DNA of 45,081 bases from Elusimicrobia bacterium RIFOXYB2_FULL_49_7. Lineage in GTDB: Bacteria; Fibrobacterota; OXYB2-FULL-49-7. This document shows, one piece after another, positions 1 to 8,688 of the stretch. The translations under genes were made by a program, and so were the position numbers. The stretch covers positions 42,900-87,980 of the forward strand of contig MGVN01000253.1 in NCBI GenBank assembly GCA_001800515.1, given 5' to 3'. The notes below the pieces were generated by a model that saw only the letters and a program-made list of their open reading frames with translations, was not told the DNA's origin and ran no database searches. Position 1 is the first letter of the stretch. Each line of letters opens with the position of its first letter.

Positions 1-304
1 CATCCGCAGAAACGGCCTTGGCGTTTGGGGAAAGAATAGCCACATCAGATTCCTCGGCCACACGAAGCACGCTGCCGTCCGACAGGGTAATCTCCACGAC
101 TTCGGCCTTAACGGTTTGAATCCGGTCACCGGCTGAAATAGGCAGGTTCATCTTGATGGGCTTCCATTTTTCGGCTAAAATCGTTTTGATCTTGGCGTTT
201 CCCATAAAAAAGGATACTTTGCCGACCTTGTTCGATTCCGAAAATAGCGAGGTTGCAACAAAAAGGATAGTTAAAAGAATGTATTGCCTTTGGACGATCG
301 TCAT
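1..304 (-). CDS. FecR-domain secreted protein, N-terminal part only (gene runs off the left edge)
   Basis: The minus strand is open from an ATG at 304 to the window edge, giving about 101 residues. A GGAGGG Shine-Dalgarno sits a few bases upstream of the ATG. Residues 1-23 form a signal peptide (hydrophobic ILLTILFVATSLFS). They are followed by a FecR-like beta domain: GKVSFFMGNAKIK, then ISAGDRIQT, then ITLSDGSVLRVAEES. This KVG...G.A.......W..........L..GD.I.T pattern is typical of FecR domains of exported proteins. There is no sign of a cytoplasmic anti-sigma segment or a FecI partner, so a role as sigma regulator is not supported; polymer or peptidoglycan-associated envelope roles are equally possible. 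It diverges from the TPR operon that begins at 510. The C-terminal part is not visible. Confidence 0.75.
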   Translation of the reverse strand, partial: MTIVQRQYILLTILFVATSLFSESNKVGKVSFFMGNAKIKTILAEKWKPIKMNLPISAGDRIQTVKAEVVEITLSDGSVLRVAEESDVAILSPNAKAVSAD

Positions 305-444
305 GATCCCTCCTTTATTTTATGGGGTAACCTGCGGTTTTACCTTCTTTACTGTGAAGATAACTAATCACAGCCTACCCCTTCAACCAGTTATTCCTTT
401 GCAAATTACCTTTTCAGGTAGCCCGGTCTGCAGGCATTTCCCTG

Positions 445-472
445 TTGACATAATTGCCTTCCTCTCTATAAT
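445..472 (+). promoter_or_regulatory. Near-consensus sigma-70 promoter of the plus-strand envelope operon
   Basis: TTGACA at 445-450 and TATAAT at 467-472 are both perfect hexamers, separated by 16 bases. The predicted transcription start is near 480, about 30 bases before the ATG at 510. This placement argues strongly that the reading frame upstream of 510 is not translated as part of the TPR protein. The intergenic stretch 305-509 otherwise holds only the ribosome site of the divergent FecR gene. Confidence 0.8.
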
Positions 473-509
473 ATTTTATCTTAAAGAATATTCTGATTAT
501 CAAAATGAC

Positions 510-2279
510 ATGAAAAAACGCCTCCCTATCTTCTTGTTTCTGCTGCCACTATCGGTATCTTGTGTCTTTTCTGCAGAGAGGGCCTCCTCGCGTACGGATC
601 TGAATATTCTGCTCAACCTCCCGGAGAGCAAAGACACGATCCCAACAGCGCCCGTTCGGCCAAAGACCGCAGCCGCCAAAGAAGACTCCGCTAAAACCCT
701 GAAGGGAGCGATCGATCTCTCCTCCCCGGCTTATCAAAAAGGGCTGCTATTATACAAACAGGCCCTCCAGGAATATCTGAACGGCGACTATTCGAAAGCC
801 GCGGACCTGTTCCGCCAGGTCATGGAAATCGATCCGCTCCATAAAAACGCTTTCGAGTATCTGAATAAAGCCAAAAACGCCATTGACAACCGTTCCGATC
901 CGGATAAAATGATCGAACAAGCCGGGGAAAAACGGAACCTTCGAAACGAACTCGTCTTTCAGTCAGGTCTGGAAGCCTACGTCAATGGAGAATACGCAGA
1001 AGCCGTGCGGATTTGGCGGAATCTCATCAGCGAAGCTCCGGATTATAAAAAAGCCTTTCAATATATCCAGGAAGCGGAAGGCAAACTGGATGCCATTGCC
1101 CTGAATTTCCTGGAACAGGGCCTCTATTATTTCCGAAACGGCGATACGCAACAGGCCCTTATAGAATGGGAGAACGGCCTCTCCCACTGTCCCGGAAACA
1201 ACCGCCTGCAACGGCAGATTGATTTAGTCGCACGAAGACAAGAAGAGCGCATTAGACAAATCATCGCCCAAGCGGAAAACAGCATGAAAGCGGATCGGGC
1301 CGAAGAGGCTTACCGACTTTATCAGGAAGCCTTAACGGAATTTCCGGACACCAAAATACTGGCCGAGGGGCTGGCCGAAGTCGAGAAAAAAAGCCGGAAA
1401 AGCCTGCAAAAACGGTTCGATAAGGCGAAAAAGGCGTTTGATGACGGGGATCTCCAGGCTGCCCGCACCGAGTTCAACACTCTGGCCGCCTGGAAATGGA
1501 ATGAGGCAGCTGTTCGGGACTATCTGACCCGCCTTCAGAATAAATTAAAAGAACAGGAGGAACGGTCACTCCTGGACACTCTGTTTCAGGAAGGGGTCCA
1601 CTCCCTGGAAAAAGGGCGGATGGACGAAGCACTCGGCTCTTTCCGAACCATCGAAAAGCAGCAGCCGGATTTTCCGGGTCTGGCAGACAAACTTCGGACC
1701 GCAGAAGAAGGGGTCCGGGCAAAGGAAAAACGGAAAGCCTCAGTCGAAGCTTTCAATAAGGGGCTAACCGATTTCAACCGCGGCCTCTACCATAGTGCCC
1801 TGAAAACATGGCGGAGCGTGCTGGCCGACAATCCGCAGAATGAAGCCGTTAAAAAATATATCGTAGAAACCGAAGCGCTTCTCAAAGATACGGAACGACA
1901 GAAAACCGAAGAGAACCAGCGCAACACGGCCCTGGAGATAAATCGTGAAGCGGTCGGTCTTTTCAAGGAAAAAAAATACAAGGAGGCAGGGCAATTGCTT
2001 GATAGCGCCTTATCTCTTGATCCGGATAATGAAACGATCCGCAAGGGTGTCAAGGCAGTACGCAAGGAACGACTCCGTGAAGAGGATCAGCAGATTCCGG
2101 TTTCTGAAAAGGAGATCGAGAATCTTTTCCACCGGGGGATTACGCTCTACCGCAATGGGGACTATAAAAAGGCAATTGAATGCTGGCGCAAGATCATTGC
2201 CCTTCAACCGGACCATGACAAAGCACAGAAATACATCGACAATGTCAGTAAAAAACTGGAGAAGATAGAACGGATATGA
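510..2279 (+). CDS. Periplasmic TPR-repeat protein (589 aa)
   Basis: The ATG at 510 is chosen because it opens a clean signal peptide (MKKRLPIFLFLLPLSVSCVFSA) and lies 30 bases after a strong promoter. The frame stays open upstream to 153 but would cross the promoter. After a Pro/Ala-rich linker there are about eight TPR-like helical hairpins with the recurring theme GL..Y..G.Y..A...W......P....A..Y. Examples begin near residues 60, 145, 190, 330, 385 and 535. There are no membrane segments beyond the signal peptide; a Cys is present in the leader (SVSC), so lipidation is possible but SVSC is a poor lipobox. TPR arrays scaffold protein complexes, so this is probably a periplasmic adaptor for the following genes. 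The stop overlaps the next start (ATGA), implying translational coupling. Confidence 0.85.
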   Translation: MKKRLPIFLFLLPLSVSCVFSAERASSRTDLNILLNLPESKDTIPTAPVRPKTAAAKEDSAKTLKGAIDLSSPAYQKGLLLYKQALQEYLNGDYSKAADLFRQVMEIDPLHKNAFEYLNKAKNAIDNRSDPDKMIEQAGEKRNLRNELVFQSGLEAYVNGEYAEAVRIWRNLISEAPDYKKAFQYIQEAEGKLDAIALNFLEQGLYYFRNGDTQQALIEWENGLSHCPGNNRLQRQIDLVARRQEERIRQIIAQAENSMKADRAEEAYRLYQEALTEFPDTKILAEGLAEVEKKSRKSLQKRFDKAKKAFDDGDLQAARTEFNTLAAWKWNEAAVRDYLTRLQNKLKEQEERSLLDTLFQEGVHSLEKGRMDEALGSFRTIEKQQPDFPGLADKLRTAEEGVRAKEKRKASVEAFNKGLTDFNRGLYHSALKTWRSVLADNPQNEAVKKYIVETEALLKDTERQKTEENQRNTALEINREAVGLFKEKKYKEAGQLLDSALSLDPDNETIRKGVKAVRKERLREEDQQIPVSEKEIENLFHRGITLYRNGDYKKAIECWRKIIALQPDHDKAQKYIDNVSKKLEKIERI

Positions 2280-5050
2280 AACAACTCATTTCAAATCTAT
2301 TATTATCCGTTCTATTCTTAGTCGGTTCAGCCACCGCTTTGGAAAAATGGGACTTTACCACCATCCGTTCTCCGGAAAAGGGGTTGCTCTCCGACCGTGT
2401 TAAAAGCGTGGCCGTGAAGGATAGCTTGCTCTTCGCCGCCACCGCTCGCGGTGTCTGCTTCATGAACCTATTGCGTGATTATTCAGGCATCCTGGAGCCT
2501 TCCATGCTGCCTAAGGGCATTCTATATGATCTTTGTTTTGCCGGCGATTCACTGTGGATTGCAGCCTCCGGCGGTATCGGTGCAGTCAATATCCGCACCG
2601 GAGCCGCGGACACCGTCCCCTCTTCGGTCAGCGGTATCACGAGCCGGAGCAAGTGCGTGGCATCGTTCGGCGATGAAGTCTGGTTCGGCACCGATATCCA
2701 AGGCGCCTTCTGTTACAATCGACGCACCGGCACCTGGAAACGCCTCAGCCGCAACAGCGGTCTCATCAGCGACAACATCAACGCCATCTTACCTACCGCA
2801 GACTCCGTCTGGTTCGGCAGCGCTGAGAACGGCCTCTCACTGTTCTTGACACAGCGCAATTCCTTCGTCCACTTCAACCGGTATGACGGGCTCTCCAGTA
2901 ATACCATCAACCGCATCATCCGGGGATACGGCAACATCTTCTTCTGCACGCCCTACGGCCTTACGGTATACAATCAAAAACAGGATGACTTCAAATCCTA
3001 CCTCCAGAGCAACGGATTGCACGACAACCTCATCCTGACCGCCGCCCTGGACGGCCGCTACCTCTGGATGGCCGGTATGGGCGGACTTTCCCGGCTTGAT
3101 CTGTCCGACGGCAAAATCATGTCTCTCAATAAAAACGACGGCGTTCCGGATGAATTTATCAACGATTGTGCGATCTTCGGAGACAAGCTGATTCTGGCCA
3201 CTGATGGAAAAGGGTTATGTCTGTTGGACAAAAAAACACCGGAAGTCCGAATCGACCGAACCGAATACGTGGATAAGAAAATCCGACTTTACGGCACCCT
3301 CTTTGCCGGAAACAAAAAAATCAGCTGCCAATGGCGTTATCACAATGCGCTCTTCCCGGCCGTTGAACTGAACACCGGTTTTACCGTTACCACCACCCAT
3401 ACCCTGGACGGTCTGCTGGCGGTATGGGATCTCAAGGATATTCTGGATGGCAATTATGTGGTACAACTCTCGGCCACGCAGGACAAGGGATTCTCCAACA
3501 ACTGTCTGTTCCCGCTAAACACGGATACCTTTGATCCCGAACTGACGCTGGACGAGCTTCCGCTTTATACCAGCCGTGCGGATTTGGCTGTCAAGGGAGG
3601 TTTTTCAGAAAAGAATGTCTCCAAAATTCTGCTTTATCCGAATGGGTCCGAAGCCATGCTCGATCAAAACGCCCGTCGTTTCGTCGGAACAGTCACCTTG
3701 GAAGAGGGCCATAACTTGGTCAAAGCGGTCATCACCGATCTAAACGGCCGCACGATGGAAGCACGCCGTACCATTTTCTTCAATCGTAAGAGCGTACTCT
3801 TTGACATGGCCACTCTGCCGGGGAAAACCAACCGTAAACTCCTTCCTTTCTCGGGCACACTCCGTTCCTCTCTCCCGGTACGCACCTTAGCCTGTTATCC
3901 GGCCCCCGCCCTTTTCCAATTCGATACGCTGACGCTTGCCTTCCAGGGCGAGCTTTCCCTCGGCCATGAAGGCGACAATCTCTTCATTCTCAAGGCCGAG
4001 GACGCATCAGGTACCGTCTCTTCCATGAAACTCTCCGTAACACTCGATACCAAAGGACCGGCCTTTGTCATGAAAGACCTCCCCCTCTTTACGCCCGATT
4101 CTCTGGTGGCCATTCAGGGCACGGTGGACGATGCCGCGGTTCATGACGCGACTCTGATGCCCGGTGGGGAAAGTTTTCACATTGACTCCATCGCACGCAC
4201 TTTCCATATCACACGACGGCTGTTGAACGGTCTGAATGATTTTGTTCTATCCGCCATCGATTCCTGCGGCAACGTCGGCCAAATCACTTTCACCGTGGTT
4301 CGGGATCTCACCCCGCCCGTTTTCGTACCGCCAACCGTTCCGGAACTCATCCGGGAACGCTATTACCTCCTTGAAGGACGCTTCATCGAGGATCATATCG
4401 AATCCGTGACCGCGGAACCCGGTGCATTCCAAGCCTCCCTTGATCTCAAACGTTATACCTATTCACTCCGCCTCACTCTGAGCAATGGTCCCAATACGTT
4501 TAATCTGACGGCACGGGATAAAGCGGGCAATATAACGGTATTGCCATTGACTCTGACCGCACGCTTCGGAGAATCGGATAAAGCAATCATGATACTTCGG
4601 GAGCAGATTGTTGGACTTAATCAAGAATTGGACAGCCTGAAACGGAAGACCGGGAACGGCCCGTCTGCTGTGATGGTAAATGAAATAGTCACACTTAAGC
4701 GCGAAATTCGACGCCTTGAAACAGACAAGGAGCATCAGGATCAGAAACTCCGTCGACTAAAGCAAACCTTGGCGCAAAAGGGTAAGATCAATACCCAAGC
4801 CATGGCTGAGGTATTGGCGGATTCAGCCGCACAAAACGAACCTCCGTCCCGTCTTATCTACCTTACCCGTCCGGGTGAGCAACTGACGGATATCGCGCTT
4901 CGCTTCTACGGAGACGCAGAGAAGGCGCTTCTCCTGGCCCAATACAACCGCCTGACACCCGGAGACAACCTGCCGGCCGGAACGCGCTTGATTGTTCCCA
5001 TGCCGGTAGAACTCTTTATCGCTCCCGGACCGGAGGAAAAGACAAGATGA
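2276..5050 (+). CDS. Secreted Reg_prop beta-propeller with Ig-like repeats, coiled coil and C-terminal LysM (924 aa)
   Basis: A signal peptide occupies residues 1-21. Residues ~28-320 carry Reg_prop-style blades with the recurring pattern GL.S..I......DSVWFG...GLS. Residues ~330-765 hold about four beta-sandwich repeats, each starting with a T/DxxxP strand and ending in N.......D..G. A charged coiled coil (~768-838) follows. The end is a LysM domain (~860-908: LTRPGEQLTDIALRFYGD..., ending LPAGTRLIVP), which typically binds peptidoglycan. In two-component hybrids these propellers sense extracellular ligands; here no kinase is attached, so the protein is better read as a periplasmic sensor or structural element tethered to the wall. 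It overlaps both neighbours by four bases (ATGA), so all three are probably made in fixed ratio. Confidence 0.85.
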   Translation: MKQLISNLLLSVLFLVGSATALEKWDFTTIRSPEKGLLSDRVKSVAVKDSLLFAATARGVCFMNLLRDYSGILEPSMLPKGILYDLCFAGDSLWIAASGGIGAVNIRTGAADTVPSSVSGITSRSKCVASFGDEVWFGTDIQGAFCYNRRTGTWKRLSRNSGLISDNINAILPTADSVWFGSAENGLSLFLTQRNSFVHFNRYDGLSSNTINRIIRGYGNIFFCTPYGLTVYNQKQDDFKSYLQSNGLHDNLILTAALDGRYLWMAGMGGLSRLDLSDGKIMSLNKNDGVPDEFINDCAIFGDKLILATDGKGLCLLDKKTPEVRIDRTEYVDKKIRLYGTLFAGNKKISCQWRYHNALFPAVELNTGFTVTTTHTLDGLLAVWDLKDILDGNYVVQLSATQDKGFSNNCLFPLNTDTFDPELTLDELPLYTSRADLAVKGGFSEKNVSKILLYPNGSEAMLDQNARRFVGTVTLEEGHNLVKAVITDLNGRTMEARRTIFFNRKSVLFDMATLPGKTNRKLLPFSGTLRSSLPVRTLACYPAPALFQFDTLTLAFQGELSLGHEGDNLFILKAEDASGTVSSMKLSVTLDTKGPAFVMKDLPLFTPDSLVAIQGTVDDAAVHDATLMPGGESFHIDSIARTFHITRRLLNGLNDFVLSAIDSCGNVGQITFTVVRDLTPPVFVPPTVPELIRERYYLLEGRFIEDHIESVTAEPGAFQASLDLKRYTYSLRLTLSNGPNTFNLTARDKAGNITVLPLTLTARFGESDKAIMILREQIVGLNQELDSLKRKTGNGPSAVMVNEIVTLKREIRRLETDKEHQDQKLRRLKQTLAQKGKINTQAMAEVLADSAAQNEPPSRLIYLTRPGEQLTDIALRFYGDAEKALLLAQYNRLTPGDNLPAGTRLIVPMPVELFIAPGPEEKTR

Positions 5051-5586
5051 CAACACGCATAGTTAACACCTCCCGCTTCCTCGCCGGACTTATCGTGTTT
5101 TTTCCGCTGATCCTGTCAGGACAGAGTGCGCGCAACATCCAATTGGAGCAAATTGAAAAGGAACGAGCCGTCTTGGAAATGGAACGTAAGGCACTGGACG
5201 AGGAAATCAGCCGGCTGGCGCAGGATAAAAATGCATGGGAACAGCGGAAACGAGCCGAGGAAATGCTTCGGCAGCGGGAGACCCTCGACGATTCAAACGT
5301 CGGCCGGGAATGGCGCATTAAAAACACCATCAACCGTGTATTGTCCGATGGCCTGTCCGATTTTCTGCACGATAACGGCTGTCGCGGAACCGTTTCCAAA
5401 ATCATTCTTCTGTCCATCACCATCCATCCCAATGGGAAGGTCATCCAATCTTCCATTGTCAAGTCTGATACTGATAACAAAACCGCAGAAAAGGCTCTTG
5501 CCCTCTGCCGAAAACTTGATTTCTCCGGTATTAAAGAGTTGGGAGAACCCTATCGTCACCTTTTCCCGTTACGGGTAAAACCATAA
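5047..5586 (+). CDS. Small secreted protein with coiled coil and AgmX/PglI (TonB-C-like) domain (179 aa)
   Basis: An N-terminal hydrophobic leader (~residues 10-26) is followed by a charged coiled coil (~28-80) and a C-terminal alpha/beta domain (~105-179). That domain has the signature order of AgmX/PglI C-terminal or TonB-C domains: ILLSITIHPNGKVIQSSIV, then a helix with ALALCRKLDF, and a closing strand HLFPLRV. Such domains are known from Myxococcus gliding proteins and TonB-like energy transducers, where they contact periplasmic or outer-membrane partners. The canonical TonB proline-rich linker is absent. It is coupled by ATGA overlap to the propeller-LysM gene. The link to the ExbB/ExbD genes about 5 kb away is inference. 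Confidence 0.7.
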   Translation: MTTRIVNTSRFLAGLIVFFPLILSGQSARNIQLEQIEKERAVLEMERKALDEEISRLAQDKNAWEQRKRAEEMLRQRETLDDSNVGREWRIKNTINRVLSDGLSDFLHDNGCRGTVSKIILLSITIHPNGKVIQSSIVKSDTDNKTAEKALALCRKLDFSGIKELGEPYRHLFPLRVKP

Positions 5587-5591
5587 GAAAC

Positions 5592-6335
5592 ATGAAACCC
5601 GCTTTTCCAAGTCTTCTAATCTGTTTTCTGCTGACCCTGACCCACGGCGAAAGCCTTTTGGAAAACGTCTATCAACGGTCGGTCGGCGTGGAAACCCGAT
5701 ATTTCTTTCTATTCGATACTTTGCCGGATACCTTTATTTCCCTTATTCGGGAAGACAGTCTGAGCGTGGACCTATACGCCACCCATCTTTCTCCAACCTG
5801 CAGAATAAAAATCGACGCGGCAAACACCGGCTCCTCATTAAAAAAAGAGAATTCGCTTTCCATGCCCATGACCCTTTTCCGTGCCCCCATTCGACCGGAC
5901 ATGGAAATCACCACCTTTCCGGTGGGTCGATGCCTGGTGGTCCGCCTGCAACCGGTTGGCTTTCGCTCTGTTTATGAAATGGATTTATCTGCGATGGAGG
6001 GCCAAACCCGGTCGGGGCTGAAAAAAATCAGCTGTCGCCAGGGGGACAATGTCGAAGAATGGACCCTGCTTCTGTCGGACGCAGTACAAAACATTCTGGT
6101 TCACTCGGAAAAGAAATCCGTTTCCATTGAAATGACCGGCCAAGGAGCGCCACCCTGCCTGGAAAAGACCGAAACAAACCTCCGGTTCGTTAAAACTCTG
6201 ACGCCGTGTTACTTGCCGGACATCGACGGTCGGGGCAATGCGCTCTTCATCCTGGAACTGGACATGCGCAAAAAAGGAACGATTTCCTATTCCTTTGACG
6301 GCCCACGACTTCGTATCCTTATCGAAAAAGGGTAA
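5592..6335 (+). CDS. Unrecognised secreted protein (247 aa)
   Basis: A signal peptide (~residues 1-19, SLLICFLLTLTHG) is followed by about 225 residues of alternating beta-strand pattern. The family is not recognised. Two halves each look like a beta-sandwich, and the final strand pair (GTISYSFDG, then RLRILIE) weakly recalls AMIN domains, which direct periplasmic proteins to the cell wall or secretins; this resemblance is by eye only. Four cysteines (in TCRI, RCLV, SCRQ, PPCL) plus one near TPCYL could form disulphides in the periplasm. It lies five bases after the AgmX-like gene and three bases before the phosphatase gene, so it belongs to the same operon. Confidence 0.6.
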   Translation: MKPAFPSLLICFLLTLTHGESLLENVYQRSVGVETRYFFLFDTLPDTFISLIREDSLSVDLYATHLSPTCRIKIDAANTGSSLKKENSLSMPMTLFRAPIRPDMEITTFPVGRCLVVRLQPVGFRSVYEMDLSAMEGQTRSGLKKISCRQGDNVEEWTLLLSDAVQNILVHSEKKSVSIEMTGQGAPPCLEKTETNLRFVKTLTPCYLPDIDGRGNALFILELDMRKKGTISYSFDGPRLRILIEKG

Positions 6336-6338
6336 TGT

Positions 6339-7889
6339 ATGAAAAAAAATGACCCGCTGTCGAGCCGTATTGAATTTGACCGTATCCTGTTGATTCAGAA
6401 GACTTCCATTAAATTGCAGTTCAGTATTTTTATCATGTTTTTTGCCGTCATGCTCGTGGCTATCATCGGCTACTTCACGTTGAAAGAGGAAAAAAACATG
6501 CTGACCCGAGAACGGATGACCATCGGCAGTCTGCTTGCCGGCAATTTAGCCGAAGGTTCCCGCGAAGGAATCCTGTTGGAGGATGAATTATCTATTTTCG
6601 AATTGATCGACGGCATCATCCGTAATGACTATGAAAAGGATATCCAATACATCTTTGTAACCGGCCCGGACGGACAAATCATCGCCCATAACGACAACCG
6701 TAAGATGGGCGTTTTATTATCCGACTCCCTGACCCGCTTTACCCTCAGACTTGACTTTCCGGCCATGCATCGGACGTCATTCAACGGGCAGGAAATACTG
6801 GAGTTCTCCCATCCCATCTTTGAAAAGGTCAAAAATCGGAAGATCGGTGTGGCCCGCCTGGGTCTTTCCTCTGCCTCCATCGATCGCGTTGTAGGGAAAG
6901 CAGCCCAACGTATCGTCTTCATTCTTCTCTCTGCACTATTCGCCGGTATCCTGGCAGCGGTTATCTGGGTCCGCATCATCACCCGCCCCATCGCCCAACT
7001 GGCCAAGGGAGCGGAAATCATCGGCCAGGGGGATCTGACCTACCGTTTCAAACTGTCCAGCCGGAACGAAATAGGAAAGTTGGCCGAAATCTTGAACAAT
7101 ATGACCCGCGATCTCGCGGACGCACAGGACCAGCTTATCCTGAAGCGCCAGCTCGAACATGAAATGCTCCTGGCACGAAACATCCAATCCACACTCCTGC
7201 CGAATGAGGTACCCCGAACCCCAATACTCGATATGGCCGCCTATTATAAAGCCGCACGTGAAATCGGCGGCGACTACTATGATTTCATCCGGGTGGATGA
7301 TACCCATTTAGGGGTCTTGGTAGCCGATGTCTCCGGAAAAAGCATTCCCGGCGCTTTTGTCATGGGAATCACTCGCGCCATCCTTCATTCCGTGGCAAAA
7401 CAAGTCAGAGATCCGGTGGAGACTCTTTGCCGTGTCAATGATATCCTGCAGACGAATATCCGTAAAGGAATGTTCGTCACCATGCTCTATCTGATCATTG
7501 ACCTGGAATCTCGCGAAATACGTCTCGCCAGCGCCGGGCACGACCCCCTCTTTTATCTCAAAGGCGGTACCCCCCCCTACCGTGCCATCCGGCCTTCCGG
7601 CTTGGCCTTAGGCCTTCGGAACGACCGACTTTTCCGAGAAAAGATAGGCTCCGAAACCCTTGTCATTGAGCGCGGCGATTTTTTAGCTTTAACTACGGAC
7701 GGCCTAACCGAAGCAATGAACCAACAAGGGGAGCTTTTCGGAGAAGAGCGTCTTTTCGCTTTTTTTGCGGAACATGCCGGTTCGGACGTTGAAACCGTGA
7801 AAACAAAATTGGTATTGGCTCTCTCCGAATTCACCGGGGGAGCCGAACAAAGCGACGATATGACGCTTGTGCTAATCAAAGTCCGGTAA
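6339..7889 (+). CDS. Membrane PP2C/SpoIIE-type serine phosphatase with HAMP domain (RsbU-like, 516 aa)
   Basis: TM1 lies at ~27-47, followed by a periplasmic sensor region of ~145 residues, TM2 at ~192-212, HAMP at ~213-265, a short signalling helix, and the PP2C/SpoIIE catalytic domain at ~300-516. Metal-binding acidic positions are visible: GGDYYD (D312), VADVSGKS (D330), TTDGLTE (D454) and SDDMT (D506/D507). In this family the enzyme dephosphorylates a STAS anti-sigma antagonist in response to an envelope signal, releasing the sigma factor. The STAS and kinase partners are the next two genes, so the circuit is complete except for a sigma factor. An AAAGGG ribosome site precedes the ATG. 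The sensor region may be a small CACHE/PAS-like fold (IQYIFVTGPDGQIIAH). Confidence 0.92.
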   Translation: MKKNDPLSSRIEFDRILLIQKTSIKLQFSIFIMFFAVMLVAIIGYFTLKEEKNMLTRERMTIGSLLAGNLAEGSREGILLEDELSIFELIDGIIRNDYEKDIQYIFVTGPDGQIIAHNDNRKMGVLLSDSLTRFTLRLDFPAMHRTSFNGQEILEFSHPIFEKVKNRKIGVARLGLSSASIDRVVGKAAQRIVFILLSALFAGILAAVIWVRIITRPIAQLAKGAEIIGQGDLTYRFKLSSRNEIGKLAEILNNMTRDLADAQDQLILKRQLEHEMLLARNIQSTLLPNEVPRTPILDMAAYYKAAREIGGDYYDFIRVDDTHLGVLVADVSGKSIPGAFVMGITRAILHSVAKQVRDPVETLCRVNDILQTNIRKGMFVTMLYLIIDLESREIRLASAGHDPLFYLKGGTPPYRAIRPSGLALGLRNDRLFREKIGSETLVIERGDFLALTTDGLTEAMNQQGELFGEERLFAFFAEHAGSDVETVKTKLVLALSEFTGGAEQSDDMTLVLIKVR

Positions 7890-7910
7890 ACTCTTGCGAA
7901 GGAACGAACC

Positions 7911-8273
7911 ATGCCCGAAATCACCATCCTCGATTCCGTCCTGCCCGATGACAAGGATGTCCGGTTGCTCTTGCTCGATGGCAGCATTGATGCCTATAAC
8001 TCAGAAGTCTTGTCCGACAAGCTCAAGGAGCTTCTTGAACAAGGTATCTATAAGATCATCGTAAATTGTGACGGACTGAAATTCATCAGCAGTTCCGGGA
8101 TGGGCGTCTTCATGAGCATCGAAGATGAAATCCTCGAAAACCGCGGGGGACTCAAGTTCGTCGCAGTACCTCAAAAGATCCTGAATGTCTTCCAAAAGGT
8201 AGGCCTGTCAGATATCTTTAAAATTTATCCGGATGAGGCAGGTGCGATCACTGATTTCAAAAAAGGATTATAG
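7911..8273 (+). CDS. STAS-domain anti-sigma factor antagonist (120 aa)
   Basis: A single STAS domain of normal length. The phosphorylation loop reads GLKFISSSGMGVF (residues 55-67). The usual DSSG motif has Ser60 in place of Asp, with Ser61 aligned to the phosphorylated serine of SpoIIAA/RsbV. In its dephosphorylated form such a protein binds the HATPase anti-sigma kinase; phosphorylation by that kinase releases it. An AAGGAA ribosome site precedes the ATG. The kinase gene starts on the base after this stop codon, and the phosphatase lies 21 bases upstream. This is a standard partner-switching set. Confidence 0.93.
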   Translation: MPEITILDSVLPDDKDVRLLLLDGSIDAYNSEVLSDKLKELLEQGIYKIIVNCDGLKFISSSGMGVFMSIEDEILENRGGLKFVAVPQKILNVFQKVGLSDIFKIYPDEAGAITDFKKGL

Positions 8274-8687
8274 ATGGCTGTTAAACAGTTTCGCTGTTCA
8301 CTGGAAAGCCTTGCACCGGTCCGCGAGGCGGTGAGTTCTTTTTGCCTGGAATCCGGCGTGCCGGAGGTGGTAGAGGGAGAAATTGAGCTGGCGGCCAATG
8401 AAGTCTGCACGAACATCATCGAGCATGGGGGGCTGGATCCGGCTCATGACAACTTCAGTATCGATTTCGAGAAAGAAAGCGGTGCGGTGGTTCTGACAAT
8501 CCGAGATCGCGGAAAACGATATGATTTCAACAGCGCGAAAAGCATCAAGAATACGAAGGAAATGCACAAAAAACGGCCTCGCTCCGGTATGGGCGTCTTC
8601 ATCATTCGGCAACTCGTTGATGCGGTCATTTATAATCATCTGCCTGACAAAACAAACGAATTGAAACTTGTCAAGTATTTGAAATAA
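8274..8687 (+). CDS. HATPase anti-sigma factor kinase (RsbW/SpoIIAB-like, 137 aa)
   Basis: This is a minimal GHKL ATPase. The N box is ELAANEVCTNIIEHGG (E43, N47), the G1 box is TIRDRGKRYDF (D78, G80), and the G2 region is SGMGVFIIRQLVDAV (residues 104-118). Family members sequester a sigma factor and phosphorylate the STAS antagonist. No sigma-factor gene is present in the window, so its target is unknown. It could instead regulate a non-sigma partner, as some partner-switch modules do. The ATG abuts the STAS stop (TAG-ATG), implying coupled translation. Confidence 0.92.
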   Translation: MAVKQFRCSLESLAPVREAVSSFCLESGVPEVVEGEIELAANEVCTNIIEHGGLDPAHDNFSIDFEKESGAVVLTIRDRGKRYDFNSAKSIKNTKEMHKKRPRSGMGVFIIRQLVDAVIYNHLPDKTNELKLVKYLK

Positions 8688-8688
8688 T

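Noticed and set aside
153..509. N-terminal extension of the TPR protein by 119 residues
   Set aside because: It would run antisense through the FecR gene and through the consensus promoter at 445-472, and would bury the signal peptide that starts at 510.
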